Of a stretch of DNA of 64,000 nt, positions 1-9,668 are shown piece by piece (within the stretch, counting starts at the first letter, position 1; every line of letters begins with the position of its first letter). The stretch lies in contig JAFEKX020000001.1 of the NCBI GenBank assembly GCA_016893485.2, positions 2,356,001 to 2,420,000 of the forward strand, written 5' to 3'. A model generated the notes under the pieces. The model saw only the letters and a list, made by a program, of their open reading frames with translations. It did no database searches and had not been told where the DNA came from. Both the position numbers and the translations under genes were made by a program. This DNA comes from Streptomyces sp. P3 (lineage in GTDB: Bacteria; Actinomycetota; Actinomycetes; Streptomycetales; Streptomycetaceae).

Positions 1-1663
1 CGTACGCCGAAGCCGTCGCCGTAGGGACCGAGGCGCAGCATCATGTCGAGCCGCCGCTCGGGGCCGGTGTCGCCGGTGAGTTGAGCGGCGATGTCACCCG
101 CATCACGGCCGTGGACGGGCGAGTTGGGATCCGTGACGGCCTTGCCGAGGGTCTGGTCGATGACCATGGTGTCCACGGCGGCGGGGTCGGCGCCGTGCAT
201 GCCGCTCGCGGCGAGGATCAGCCGGGCCAGGATCTCGGTCTCGGCCATCCGGCCGGGCTCAAGGGGATCGCGGGGCGGGTGTAGCGGACCTGGTTGCGGA
301 CGGCGAGGGTGTTGAACGCGAAGTCGTGGTGCGGGCTCTGGGACGGCGGAGGCGGCGGCAGTACCACGTCGGCGTGGCGGGCGGTCTCGTTGAGGTACGG
401 GTCGACGCTCACCATGAAGTCCAGTGCGCCGAGGGCCTTGTCGAGGCGGGCGCCGTCCGGGGCGGAGAGCACGGGGTTGGCGGCGACGGCGATCAGCGCG
501 CGGATCGGTTCGCCCTCGGCGGTCGCGGTGTCGATCTCCTCGGCTAGCGCGGAGAGCGGCAACTCACCCTTGGCCTCCGGGTGTTGACTCACCCGCGACC
601 GCCAGCGCCCGAGCGCGAACCCCGGACGGGCCCTGCGGGCCGGGGTGTCCGGTCGGTGGCGGCCTGCGGGAAGAGGGCACCGCCGGGCCGGTCGAGGTTG
701 CCGGTGAGGATGTTGAGCACGTCGACGAGCCAGCTGGCCAGGGTGCCGTGCGGGACGGTGCAGCTGCCGATACGGCCGTAGACGGCGGCAGTTGGAGCGG
801 CGGCGAGTTCACGGGCGAGGGCCCGGATCTCGTCGGCGTCGACGTCGCAGGCGCCGCTCACGGCCTCCGGGGTGAAGTCCCGTACGGCGGAGCGGAGTTG
901 TTCGACCCCTTCCACATGCGGAGCCAACTCCCCGAGTTCTACGAGGTGTTCGTCGAAGAGGACGTAGGTCATCGCGGCGAGCAGCAGGGCGTCGCCGCCG
1001 GGGCGGATCGCGACGTGGCGGTCGGCGAGTTTGGCGGTGCGGGTGCGGCGCGGGTCGATGACGGTGAGGGTGCCGCCGCGGGCCTTGAGGGCTTTCAGCT
1101 TGCCGGGGAAGTCGGGGGCGGTGCACAGACTCCCGTTGGACTCAAGGGGGTTGGCGCCGATGAGGAGCAGGTGGTCGGTGTGGTCGAGGTCCGGGACCGG
1201 GATCGCGTTGGCGTCGCCGTAGAGCAGACCGCAGGAGACGTGTTTGGGCATCTGGTCGACCGTGGACGCGGTGAAGACGCTGCGGGTGCCGAGGGCGCCG
1301 AGCAGGACGGTCGGGTAGAGGGCGCCGGCCATGGTGTGCACGTTCGGGTTGCCGAGGACGACACCGACGGCGTGCGGGCCGTACCGCTCGACGACCGGGC
1401 GCAGGCCGGCCGCGACCGCGTCGAACGCCTCGTCCCAGGTGGCCTCGCGCAGCTCGCCGTCCCGGCGGACGAGCGGGGTGCGCAGCCGGTCGGGGTCACT
1501 GTCGACGGCGCCGAAGGCGGCGCCCTTGCAGGGCAGATGAACCCCGGCTGAACACGTCGTCGCGATCACCCCGGGCGCCGGTGACCCGGGTCCCCTCGAT
1601 GGTGAGCGTCAGCCCACAGGTGGCTTCGCACAGGGGGCAGATACGCGGGGCGGTGCGGGACAC
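1..1663 (-). CDS. Molybdopterin-dependent oxidoreductase, 3' end outside window, frameshifted
   Basis: Large subunit of a formate dehydrogenase/nitrate reductase-like molybdoenzyme. A GTG start at 1663 follows GGGAGG. The N-terminus reads SRTAPRICPLCEATCG, whose CxxC opens the Fe4S4-binding domain; after the first break it continues with CPGCxKG-like PCKGAAFG and an extended bis-MGD domain (GVVLGNPNVH, LLLIGANPLES, VIDPRRT, LTGNLDRPGGALFP). Family members are usually 650-800 aa; the C-terminal part lies beyond base 1. The protein signal changes frame near 1545, 590-650 and 260, each explained by one base lost from a C/G run. No partner subunits are visible, so the electron acceptor and substrate cannot be assigned. 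Family assignment is firm; a specific enzyme name would be a guess. Confidence 0.85.
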
Positions 1664-1775
1664 GGGGCCTCCCAGGGCTTCGTCGCCTCTTCGCCGCGAG
1701 CATACCGAGCGGTATGGGGGGGTGGCGAGGGGGTGGGGGTGAGGTCGTGAATCCGCGGGGCGTGGACGGCCCCGT

Positions 1776-2393
1776 TCAGTCCAACACCCGCGCCAGATAA
1801 GCCCGCAACAGCTCCCGCGTCTCCCCGATGACCTTCTCGTCGCCCTCCGGTGCGACCCGGAACGCGAGGTGGACGAGGGCGTCGGCGGTTTCCACGGCGA
1901 TCAGGAAGGTGCGGCGGAGGTCGTCGTCGGGGTCGCGGGCGAGGTAGCCGGAGAGGAGGTCGGTGAGGCGGTCGGCGACGCGGCGGTTGGGTTCGGCGTG
2001 GCCCGAGCCGATGGGGATCTGGTTGCCGAAATCGACGAGGGAGAAGCCGGGCGCGGTGCGCTTCATCGCGAGGTACTCGTCCAGGACGGCGTCCACCGCG
2101 GCCCGCCAGCCCTCGGCGCCGGTCTCCTTGAGGCGCTCGGTGACCCGCTCCGTGTACCGCTCGAGGTTGCGCTGCGCGAGGGCGTCGGCCATCGCGCGCT
2201 TGTTCCCGAAGAAGCGGTAGACCGAGCCGATGGGGACACCGGCGCGCAGGGCGACGGCCCGGGTGCTCAGCGCGTCGTAGCCGACCTCGTCGAGGAGGTC
2301 GGCGCAGGCGTCGAGAATCCTGGTCAGCCGTTCGGCGCTGCGCCGCTGCACGGGCGCACGCCGGAGCGATGTCGGGTGGGGCACGGGCTTCAT
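1776..2393 (-). CDS. TetR/AcrR family transcriptional regulator
   Basis: An intact 205-aa regulator. An N-terminal helix-turn-helix at about residues 20-65 (RILDACADLLDEVGYDALS, then VALRAGVPIGSVYRFFGNK) is the standard TetR DNA-binding domain. The remaining 140 residues are the all-helical ligand-binding and dimerisation domain, with YLARDPDDDLRRTFLIAVET in its middle. It points the same way as the molybdoenzyme gene downstream (113 bp gap), so it may control it, or it may control a gene outside this set. The inducer cannot be predicted. The length is normal for the family and there is no frameshift. Confidence 0.93.
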   Translation of the reverse strand: MKPVPHPTSLRRAPVQRRSAERLTRILDACADLLDEVGYDALSTRAVALRAGVPIGSVYRFFGNKRAMADALAQRNLERYTERVTERLKETGAEGWRAAVDAVLDEYLAMKRTAPGFSLVDFGNQIPIGSGHAEPNRRVADRLTDLLSGYLARDPDDDLRRTFLIAVETADALVHLAFRVAPEGDEKVIGETRELLRAYLARVLD

Positions 2394-2457
2394 GATGCCT
2401 TTCCGCCGTGATCAGGAGAAGCGCGAACCAGAGTACGGAACTGGGTGTCCCTGGCAC

Positions 2458-3021
2458 TCATTTCTCCCCCTGCGTCGGTGTGGGGCCGGGGACCTCGCTG
2501 CCGTCGGGGGTGGCCTGGGTCGACGATGCCGTGATGTCGGCCGTGCTCTGCACCGGTTTGCCGTGGACGGCCCACACCGTGCCGTCGTCGGCGTAGAGGC
2601 GCGCGGTGACGTGGTGGGTGCCGTGCGGGACGAGGCCGGCGGCCAGGTGGTACTCGGGGACGCGGAGGCGCGCGACGGTGCGGCCGTCCACGAGGAGGCG
2701 GACGGTGCCGCGCCCGGCGACCGCCCGCGGTCGTACGCCGACCGGCGAGAAACGGAAGTCGTGGACGGTCAGCCGGACGTCCCAGCTGTCGTCGGCGGCG
2801 TCGGGCTCCACCTCGATCCCGACCTCGGGCGCCCCGCTCTTGCTCACCTCGCGGTAGTGCCGGCCCTGCTCGTCCGTGTTGTCGAGGACCTTGCCCACCG
2901 GCGACGGGGACACCCCGCCGCCCTTCCCCTTAGGGGCATCACCGGAGCCGCAGCCCGCCGATCCGGCCAGCAGCAGGGCACAGACCGCGAGCGCGGTGAG
3001 GAGTGCGCGCGACCACGACAT
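2458..3021 (-). CDS. Putative secreted lipoprotein, unknown function
   Basis: 187 aa from the ATG at 3021. A longer frame to 3138 exists but would place about 39 basic residues before a typical signal peptide. The N-terminus MSWSRALLTALAVCALLLAG followed by SAGCGSG resembles a lipoprotein signal with Cys at about residue 24, although the lipobox is imperfect. The mature part is beta-rich (VRLTVHDFRFSPVGVRP, RLLVDGRTVARLRVPEYHLA, HHVTARLYADDGTVWAVHG), suggesting an immunoglobulin-like or copper-binding-type beta fold. It is divergent from hmgA. I do not recognise a named family. Confidence 0.75.
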   Translation of the reverse strand: MSWSRALLTALAVCALLLAGSAGCGSGDAPKGKGGGVSPSPVGKVLDNTDEQGRHYREVSKSGAPEVGIEVEPDAADDSWDVRLTVHDFRFSPVGVRPRAVAGRGTVRLLVDGRTVARLRVPEYHLAAGLVPHGTHHVTARLYADDGTVWAVHGKPVQSTADITASSTQATPDGSEVPGPTPTQGEK

Positions 3022-3138
3022 GCGGGGGAGAGTAGAACACCGGTCCGACAGCCGGATCCCCCAGAGGTGGGTTCTTGGTCTCCGTGAGTCGGATTTTCGG
3101 CCGCTCGCCCCCTTCCCCTTGCGCCCGCGAAACCGCAA

Positions 3139-3158
3139 TCCTACGGTGTTGCATAGGA
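3139..3158. promoter_or_regulatory. Short inverted repeat upstream of hmgA
   Basis: TCCTA-N10-TAGGA lies 23 bp before the hmgA start in the gap shared with the divergent lipoprotein gene. It could be an operator, for instance for the GntR regulator encoded behind hmgA. The arms are only 5 bp, so it may be chance. Confidence 0.25.
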
Positions 3159-3180
3159 ATCAGCTGGCTAGGGAGCAGGC

Positions 3181-4498
3181 ATGAGCGGGGACGCGCGCAA
3201 GACGGCCGAGGGACTGACCCACCTCACCGGTTTCGGCAACGAACACAGCTCGGAGGCCGTGCCGGGCGCCCTGCCCGAGGGCCGCAACGCCCCGCAGCGC
3301 GCACCGCTCGGCCTCTACGCCGAGCAGCTCAGCGGTACGGCGTTCACCGAGCCGAGGGCGCACAACCGGCGCTCGTGGCTGTACCGCATCCGCCCCTCGG
3401 CCGCGCACCCCGCGTTCACCCGCGCCGACAACGGCCGGATTCGTACGGCCCCCTTCACGGAGTCGGTCCCCGACCCGAACCGCCTGCGCTGGAACCCGCT
3501 CCCCGCGCCCGCGCCCGGCACCGACTTCCTGGCCGGCCTGTGGACCCTGGGCGGCAACGGCGACGCGACCCAGCGCACCGGCATGGCCGTGCACCTCTAC
3601 CACGCCGACGCCTCCATGGACCGGGTCTTTCAGCGACGCGGACGGCGAGCTGCTGATCGTCCCGGAGCGCGGCGGACTGCTGCTGCGCACGGAGTTCGGG
3701 CTGCTCCATGTGGAGCCGGGACATGTGGCGTTGATCCCTCGTGGGGTGCGCTTCCGTGTGGAGCTGCTGGATGCTTCAGCCCGCGGATATGTGTGCGAGA
3801 ACTACGGGGCACCCTTCCAGCTCCCCGACCTCGGCCCGATCGGCGCCAACGGCCTCGCCAACGCACGGGACTTCCGCGCCCCGGTCGCCGCGTACGAGGA
3901 CGTCGAGGGCCCGGTCGAGGTGGTGAACAAGTTCTGCGGCAACCTCTGGACGGCGACCTACCACCACTCGCCCCTCGACGTCGTCGCCTGGCACGGCAAC
4001 CATGTGCCGTACGCCTATGACCTGCGCCGGTTCAATGTGCTCGGCTCCATCTCCTACGACCACCCCGACCCGTCGATCTTCACCGTCCTGACGTCCCCGT
4101 CGGACACCCCGGGCCTGGCCGGTGTGGACTTCGTGGTCTTCGCGCCGCGCTGGCTGGTCGGCGAGGACACGTTCCGGCCGCCGTACTTCCACCGGAACGT
4201 GATGAGCGAGTACATGGGCCTGATCGAGGGGGCCTACGACGCGAAGGCCGAGGGGTTCGTGCCGGGCGGCGGCTCGCTGCACAACATGATGTCGGCGCAC
4301 GGTCCGGACCGGGAGACCTTCGACCGGGCGAGCGCGGCCGAGCTGCGTCCGCAGAAGATCGACGATGGGCTGGCGTTCATGTTCGAGACCCGGTGGCCGG
4401 TGACGGCGACGGCCCAGGCGGCGGAGGCCGAACACCTCCAGCGGGATTACGACGGCGTGTGGCAGGGCCTGCAGCGGCACTTCCGCCCCTTGCCCTGA
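3181..4498 (+). CDS. hmgA: Homogentisate 1,2-dioxygenase (one frameshift)
   Basis: Opens the aromatic ring of homogentisate to maleylacetoacetate in tyrosine/phenylalanine catabolism; a cytoplasmic Fe(II) enzyme. The N-terminus shows the family signature [18 protein letters not shown], then [13 protein letters not shown] and [12 protein letters not shown]. The C-terminal half has [16 protein letters not shown] and [18 protein letters not shown], carrying the iron-ligand His and Glu region. About 438 aa, normal for the family. Frame changes near 3627 at GTCTTTCAG: removing one T restores [14 protein letters not shown], so this looks like an extra base. The rest of the homogentisate pathway is not in the window. 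The gene behind it is a GntR regulator in the same direction, 27 bp away. Confidence 0.95.
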
Positions 4499-4525
4499 CG
4501 ATCCCCGACCGGTACGGATGGCCCC

Positions 4526-5272
4526 GTGACCTCCTTCGCCCCGGACTCGATCGTCCTGAACCGCAAGCTGCCGCTCTGGTACCAGGTGTCGCAGTCCCTG
4601 CGCGCCTCGATACTCGGCCGCTCGCCCCGGGACCCGCTGCGGCTGCCCACGGAGGAGCAGCTCGCGCTGCACTACGGCGTCAGCGTGCTCACCATGCGGC
4701 AGGCGCTGAAGGAGCTGGAGGACGAGGGGCTGATCACCCGGCACCGCCGCCGGGGCACGTTCATCGAGCCGGACGTCCAGCGGGCCACGCCGGTACGGCT
4801 GTTGGGCTCGGTGGACGCGATCGTCGCCCAGCAGTCCGGCATGACCACGGAACTCCTGGACCACGGCAGGGCGCCGGTGCCGCCCGAACTCGCCGAGCAC
4901 TTCCCGGATGTGCCCCAGGTGGCGACGTACCACCGCCTCCGCAGCGACGAGAAGACCGGCGAGCCGACGAACCACGCCCGCAACCACATCCGCCCCGAAC
5001 TCGCCACCCGCCTCGACCTCGACGACCTCATCCGCTGGCCGATGACCAAGGTGCTGCGGGACGTCGTCGGCGCGGACATCAGCCGCATCACGGACACGGT
5101 GGAGGCCCGCCTCGCCGACCCGGAGACCGCCCGCCTCCTCCAGGTCCCGCTCCTCAGCCCGATCCTGCACTACACAGGCATCACCTACGACACACAGGGC
5201 AGGGTCCTGGACGTGGCAGTCATCCATTACCGCGGCGACCGGTTTTCCTTCTCCGTCACCCTCGACGCGTGA
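4526..5272 (+). CDS. GntR family regulator, HutC/UTRA type
   Basis: 248 aa, GTG start. The N-terminal winged helix begins near residue 15 (LPLWYQVSQSLRASILGRSP, then LPTEEQLALHYGVSVLTMRQ and LITRHRRRGTFIEP). Residues from about 95 form a UTRA ligand-binding domain (VATYHRLRSDEKTGEP, PILHYTGITYDTQGRVLDV). It probably forms an operon with hmgA and may regulate it, but HutC-type regulators respond to varied small acids and sugars, so the effector is unknown. The frame is intact. Confidence 0.93.
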   Translation: MTSFAPDSIVLNRKLPLWYQVSQSLRASILGRSPRDPLRLPTEEQLALHYGVSVLTMRQALKELEDEGLITRHRRRGTFIEPDVQRATPVRLLGSVDAIVAQQSGMTTELLDHGRAPVPPELAEHFPDVPQVATYHRLRSDEKTGEPTNHARNHIRPELATRLDLDDLIRWPMTKVLRDVVGADISRITDTVEARLADPETARLLQVPLLSPILHYTGITYDTQGRVLDVAVIHYRGDRFSFSVTLDA

Positions 5273-5310
5273 ACGCTCCGCCGGGCGGGACGTCGTCGTC
5301 TGCGGGCCCG

Positions 5311-5356
5311 GTGGGGGCTGGTCGCGCGGCTCCCTCGCGCCCCTTGGGGGCGCGAC
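5311..5356. repeat. Streptomyces-type extragenic palindromic repeat
   Basis: The stretch contains nested palindromes: GTCGCGC pairs with GCGCGAC at the outer edge and GCGCCCC with GGGGGCGC inside. The GGGGGCTGGTCGCGCGGCTC core is, from memory, very common between Streptomyces genes. It lies 39 bp after the gntR stop and may act as a transcription barrier or be a passive repeat. Only one copy was seen in this window. Confidence 0.55.
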
Positions 5357-5388
5357 CTCGATCCCGGCTCTCGTCAGCAGGTCGTACG

Positions 5389-6551
5389 ATGCCCAGCGTG
5401 ACGCCCGACGACGCTCCGCTGCTCGCGGACCTCATGCCGTGGTCCGTCGCACCGATCCGGCTCGGCCGGGGGTGGCCGACGGCACCTGACGCGGCAACCC
5501 TGAAAGCCCGCTGGGACGCCCTGGTGAAGGCCGAAGTCCCCGAGCGGGAAACGCTGTTCGAGCCGACGCGCTCACGCACCCTGCACTCGGCGGTGTCCCA
5601 GCTCCCGGGCCAGTCCAGCGGCACGGAGAAGCTGATCCGCGCCACGGGGCCCGCCCCGGAACCGGTCCGCGTCCTGCGCGCCCCCTTCGACGAGCAGTGG
5701 CTGATCCCGGACCACCGCCTCCTCGACGTGGCCCGGCCGGAGCTGTGGCGGGTGGCGGACGAGCAGCAGGTCTTCGTGGTCGAGACACCGGTCGCCCCCG
5801 GCGCCTCCGGCCCGTTCCTGCTCGCGTCCTCGATCCTCCCCTGCTCCGCCCCGGCCGCGTCCGCCCCTCTACCGCCGCCCCGGAGCCGAGGAACCCAACC
5901 TGGCGCCGGGCCTGTTGGACCACCTGGCCACCCACCTCGGCCACTCCCCACCCCGGCGGACGTCCTCGCCTGGACGGTGACGACGGCCCGCCCCGGCCCC
6001 ACGGTCCCCCTCACCCGTGACCCCGAAATCTGGTCACAGGGCGTCGAGTTGGGCCACCGAGTCCTCTGGCTGCTGCGCCGCAACGGCGACCGCCCCAAAC
6101 TCCCCGGCGGCCGACGCCCCTACGTCCGCGCCCCGCTGCCGCCCCTCCCCTCACCCTCCACTACGACCGTGACGAGGAGACCCTCCACGTCGACGAGGGC
6201 CGCATCTCCCCGGTACCACCCGAGTCCTGGGACTTCGAGGTGAGTGGAGTACGGGTGCTGGAGCAGTGGTTCGACTCCCGCACGGCGGAGGCCGATCCGG
6301 GCACCCTGGCAGCGATCCGGCCGACGACCTGGCAACAGACCTGGACGTCCGAACTGCTCGAGCTGATCACGGTGTTGGCGCTGCTGGCGGAACTCCGCCC
6401 GCAGCAGGAGGAGTTGGAGGTGACGGACCGGATCACGGCAGCGGAGCTGCGCAAGGCCGGCGTCCTCCCGGCACCGGAGTGGACCCGGCACCCCGCATCG
6501 GTCCTCGACCACCACGAAGAAGGCCCCGAGGGCCAGTTCGCGCTGCTCTAG
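5389..6551 (+). CDS. Orphan type ISP restriction-modification C-terminal-like protein (three frameshifts)
   Basis: The corrected product is about 387 aa and matches a Streptomyces family usually named type ISP restriction/modification enzyme. Recognisable blocks are DAPLLADLMPWSVAPIRLGR, FDEQWLIPDHRLLDVARPEL, LPGGRRPYVRAPLP, then in the last frame GVRVLEQWFDSRT, ELLELITVLALLAELRP and ASVLDHHEEGPEGQFALL. In LlaBIII-like enzymes such sequence forms the C-terminal specificity region after nuclease, helicase and methyltransferase domains. None of those catalytic domains is present here, so it cannot be a working R-M enzyme by itself. Frame changes fall near 5865, 5950 and 6150 in C runs. ATG start at 5389. 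The real function is unknown. Confidence 0.8.
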
Positions 6552-6572
6552 AGAACAAGGCGATCCCCTGCA

Positions 6573-7796
6573 TGGAGTCCCAGCCCTCCCCTGGACGGCA
6601 TCACCGTCGTAGCCGTCGAACAAGCCGTGGCCGCCCCTTCGCCACCCGTCAACTCGCCGATCTCGGCGCCCGGGTGATCAAGGTCGAGCGGATCGACGGG
6701 GGCGATTTCGCGCGTGGGTACGACAGCGCGGCGGGCGGTCTGGCCTCGCACTTCGTGTGGTGCAACCGGGGAAGGAGTCGATCGCGCTCGATCTGAAGGA
6801 TCCGCGCGGGGTCGACGTCGTACGTCAGCTCATCGCCGGTGCCGACGTGTTCGTGCAGAATCTCGCGCACGGGGCCGCCGCCCGCCTCGGGCTCGACGCG
6901 GCCACCCTGTGTGCGGCACATCCCCGGCTGGTCGCCGTGGACATCTCCGGGTACGGGCCGAGCGGACCGTACGCCGACAAGCGGGCCTACGACATGCTCG
7001 TGCAGTGCGAGGCGGGGCTGGTGTCGGTGACCGGGACACCCGGGCAGCCGGTGAAGGCGGGGATTCCGGCCGCCGACATCGCGGCGGCCATGTACGCCCT
7101 CTCCGGTGTGCTCGCGGCCCTCGTGCGCCGGGGCGTGAGCGGGCGCGGTGGGCCGGTGGAGGTGTCGATGCTGGACGCGCTCGCCGAGTGGATGGGGCAT
7201 CCCCTGCATCACGCGATGCACGGCGGAACTCCCCGGCGCGCACGGGACTTGCGCACGCCGTCATCGCGCCGTACGACGCCTACCCCACGGCGGACGGCGG
7301 GGAGTCCACCCACGCCCCTTCAGGGCAGTGGGGAAGGGTGCTGCTGTCGGTGCAGAACGACCGGGAGTGGCGGCGGCTGGCCGAACAGGTCCTCGGGCGG
7401 CCGGAGTTGGGGACCGACCCCGACTTCGCCACCAACGCCGCGCGGGTCGAGAACCGGGAACGCACCGACGCCCTCGTCGGCGAGGCGCTGGGTGGGCTCG
7501 GTGCCGACGAGGCCGTGGTGTTGCTGGAGCGCGCGGGTGTGGCCTGCGCGCGCCTCAGGGACGTACAACAGCTGGCGGAGCACCCGCAGTTGGCGGCCCG
7601 GGAGCGGTGGCGGGAAGTGGGGTCGCCGGTCGGGCCGTTGCGGGCGCTGCTGCCGCCGATCACCTTGCCGGGCGGAGGCGAGGCGCCGATGGGTGACGTG
7701 CCCGCGCTCGGGGAGCACACCGAGGCGCTGCTGCGTGCCGTGGGGATGGCGGACCTGGAGATCGCAGCACTGCGCCGGGACGGTGTGGCGGCCTGA
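6573..7796 (+). CDS. CaiB/BaiF family CoA transferase (several frameshifts)
   Basis: Class III CoA transferase moving CoA between carboxylic acids. After correction the N-terminus reads LDGITVVAVEQAVAAPFATR, then QLADLGARVIKVERIDGGDF and the Rossmann-like body (LVAVDISGYGPSGPYADKRA, AYDMLVQCEAGLVSVTGTPG). SMLDALAEWMG holds the catalytic aspartate that forms the acyl anhydride. Breaks are near 6598, 6640, 6770 and 7220-7260; the start is uncertain because of the first two. Bases 7302-7337 add twelve in-frame residues (ESTHAPSGQWGR) between TADGG and VLLSVQND, where relatives normally run straight on. The substrate is unknown; the upstream R-M-like gene is unrelated in function. Confidence 0.85.
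7302..7337. repeat. 36-bp in-frame insertion in the CoA transferase gene
   Basis: Codons for ESTHAPSGQWGR interrupt an otherwise conserved stretch between TADGG and VLLSVQND. The insert includes CCCTTC and, at its edge, GAAGGG, which can pair. It may be a mini-repeat insertion or a lineage-specific loop. Which one cannot be decided without other copies. Confidence 0.3.
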
Positions 7797-7836
7797 GCGC
7801 GGGCCCCGGGAACTCCCGGGGACGCCGAGGAGTTGC

Positions 7837-8103
7837 TCAGCGTCCGCCGAAGAGCGAACGGCGCAGTCTGCGCAGAGGCGCGAAGAGCTTGACGCGGCTC
7901 ACTCGCGTACCTGTCGCGCTGCGTTCCTGCGTGGTGTCACGCGATGTCAGTTCGCGCATCAGTGAGGTCGCCTCCGCCGTTTCGCGTTGCGGGACGACGG
8001 GGCCGCCCAGCACCGAGAGATGGCGGTCGAGGCGCGAACTCGTCGCGCTGCTCCCGCACGTGATCGCAGGGACCCTTGCCCTGCTGCGCACTATCTGTTC
8101 CAT
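7837..8103 (-). CDS. Small basic hypothetical protein, 88 aa
   Basis: ATG at 8103 is preceded by the strong site GGGGGGAG at good spacing. The product has a Ser/Arg-rich N-terminus (VPAITCGSSATSSRLDRHLS) and a basic C-terminus with RVKLFAPLRRLRRSLFGGR, which could be a membrane- or nucleic-acid-binding amphipathic helix. One cysteine is present. It sits convergent to the CoA transferase and downstream of rskA in the same direction (128 bp gap). I recognise no domain. The RBS and the composition suggest a real gene rather than a shadow frame. Confidence 0.6.
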   Translation of the reverse strand: MEQIVRSRARVPAITCGSSATSSRLDRHLSVLGGPVVPQRETAEATSLMRELTSRDTTQERSATGTRVSRVKLFAPLRRLRRSLFGGR

Positions 8104-8231
8104 GTCACTCCCCCCACCCGTACGAGTCCACCCGGCCCGGGCAGGGTAACCCTATCGCCCCAACCGAGCACTCGTGTATCTCGGTCACAGGATTCACCTT
8201 CCCCGTAAGGGTGTTGACGACCCCTCCTTGA

Positions 8232-9064
8232 TTACTCTCCGAATCCGACCGATTTCAGGGCGAGTTGGACAACTGGCTGAGTTGTGGGCTGTGCTGAGCC
8301 CCCGTCGGGCTCGACGGTCACTGCGAGTGATGTTGCAGACTTGTCGAGTCCGGTGGCCACCAAGGGCGTGTCGTCCTTGAAGAGCCCGAGGGAGCGCGGT
8401 TGCACATCGGGGCGCATCAGCCACAGTTGATGCACGCGCCCGCTCGGCAGCGCGCCGTATCCGCTCAGGGTGACGACCGCGCGCCCTCCGTCGCGGAGGC
8501 GATCACGCCGATGCTGCGGCCCGCGGTGTCCGCGCCGGTGGTCGCGCGGGCGTCGGGAGCTGCGAGAACGTGGGCGATCTCACGTGCCTGCGCCTGCTCG
8601 GCGGTCAGTTTGTCCTGGGTCTGGTTGGCCTGCACGGCGAACAGCGAGGCCACGACGAGCGCGGCGGCGGCCGTCGCGGTGGCGAACGGCACGAAGAACG
8701 GCCGCCGTTGGGGCACGCGGGCGCGCGAGGCCTGCGGCTGCGCACCCCACACATGCGCCGGCAGCCGGGGCGTGTACTCCCGCGCCCGCGGTTCCCGCGC
8801 ATGCTCCCGCAGCGGCCCGGGTTCCTGCGGAGTCTGCCGTACGGCGGCCAGCACCCGGTCGCGCAGGGCCGGCGGCGGCTGGGCGGCCGTGGACCAGGCC
8901 AGCCGGACCGCGTCCTCGGTCAGCGCGCGGACCTCCTCGGCGCAGCGGTCGCAGCCCCTGAGGTGTTTCTCGAACTGGCGGCGCTCACCGGCTTCGAGGG
9001 CGTCCAGGGCGTAGGGGGCCGCGAGCGAGTGGGCATCCCCGGCCGAACAGTCGGGCGAGGACAC
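8232..9064 (-). CDS. rskA: Anti-sigma-K factor RskA (one frameshift)
   Basis: Membrane-bound anti-sigma factor for the ECF sigma factor encoded just upstream. The cytoplasmic N-terminus (about residues 1-60) carries the zinc-type motif HLRGCDRC (HxxxCxxC). One membrane segment follows at about 125-145 (FFVPFATATAAAALVVASLF). The extracytoplasmic RskA domain ends LPSGRVHQLWLMRPD... and AVTVEPDGGSAQPT, typical of the family. The GTG start touches the sigK stop (TGA then GTG), so the pair is translationally coupled. Frame shifts near 8485, where adding one base to GAGGGCGCGCGG gives EGRAVVTLSGYGALPSGRV. The frame ending at 8232 is therefore its C-terminus. Confidence 0.9.
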
Positions 9065-9608
9065 TCATGCGGCACCTCCCAGGCAGTCGCGCAGCCGGGT
9101 GAGTCCGTCACGCATGCGGGTCTTGACCGTGCCCAGCGGCGGGCGAGAGCCGCTCGGCCACTTCACGGTACGTATAGCCGTCGTAATAGGCGAGAGTCAC
9201 GGACTGCCGCTGAAGCGCCGTGAGCCGGTCCAGGCAGCGGCGCACCAACTGCCGTTCCAGGCCTGCCTCGACCTCCTCGGTCACCTGGTCGAAGGCGGGG
9301 TGGTGGGAGCGGCGGGCCTCGCGCTGCTCGCGGTCGACGGCCGCGCGGGCGCTGCGCACCCGGTCGACGGCCCTGCGGTGGGCGAGGGTAAGGACCCAGG
9401 ACAGGGCGCTGCCGCGGCCGGGGTCGAAGCGGGCGGCGGACCGCCACATCTCCAGCAGCACTTCCTGCGCCACTTCCTCGGACTGCGCCGGGTCGCGCAC
9501 CACCCGGCGCACCAGCCCGAACACCGGCCCGGACACCAGTCCGTACAGCTCTTCGAAGGCCCGCTGATCCCCTGCCGCAACCTGCACCAGGAGCTCGTCA
9601 GCCGCCAC
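9065..9608 (-). CDS. sigK: ECF RNA polymerase sigma factor, SigK type (one frameshift)
   Basis: About 180 aa from the GTG at 9608; in-frame stops lie just upstream. Sigma region 2 is clear (AFEELYGLVSGPVFGLVRRV, RDPAQSEEVAQEVLLEMWRS, ARFDPGRGSALSWVLTLAHR), and region 4 reads RLTALQRQSVTLAYYDGYTY then REVAERLSPPLGTVKTRMRD after correction. The break is near 9145, where CCC in place of CC gives an apparent extra base. Association with RskA and the QSEEVAQEVL/VFGLVRRVVRD pattern point to the SigK group. Divergent DUF4331-TPR-NicO genes are the likely regulon, and both sides have the same type of promoter. Confidence 0.92.
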
Positions 9609-9668
9609 CCGTCCCCACTCTTCGACCGCACGCGGCCCATCCCCTCATCACATCCCGTCACATGAGGC

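Noticed and set aside
424..1551. Long open frame of 375 codons on the plus strand
   Set aside because: It lies opposite the molybdoenzyme, whose conserved motifs are clear on the minus strand. Long opposite frames are common at this GC content.
3776..5227. 483-codon minus-strand open frame opposite hmgA and gntR
   Set aside because: It is a shadow with low-complexity Arg/Val/Gly composition and no domain; both plus-strand genes are certain.
7965..8230. Plus-strand short frames between the 88-aa gene and rskA
   Set aside because: Arg-rich compositions without an RBS, overlapping the better supported minus-strand gene.
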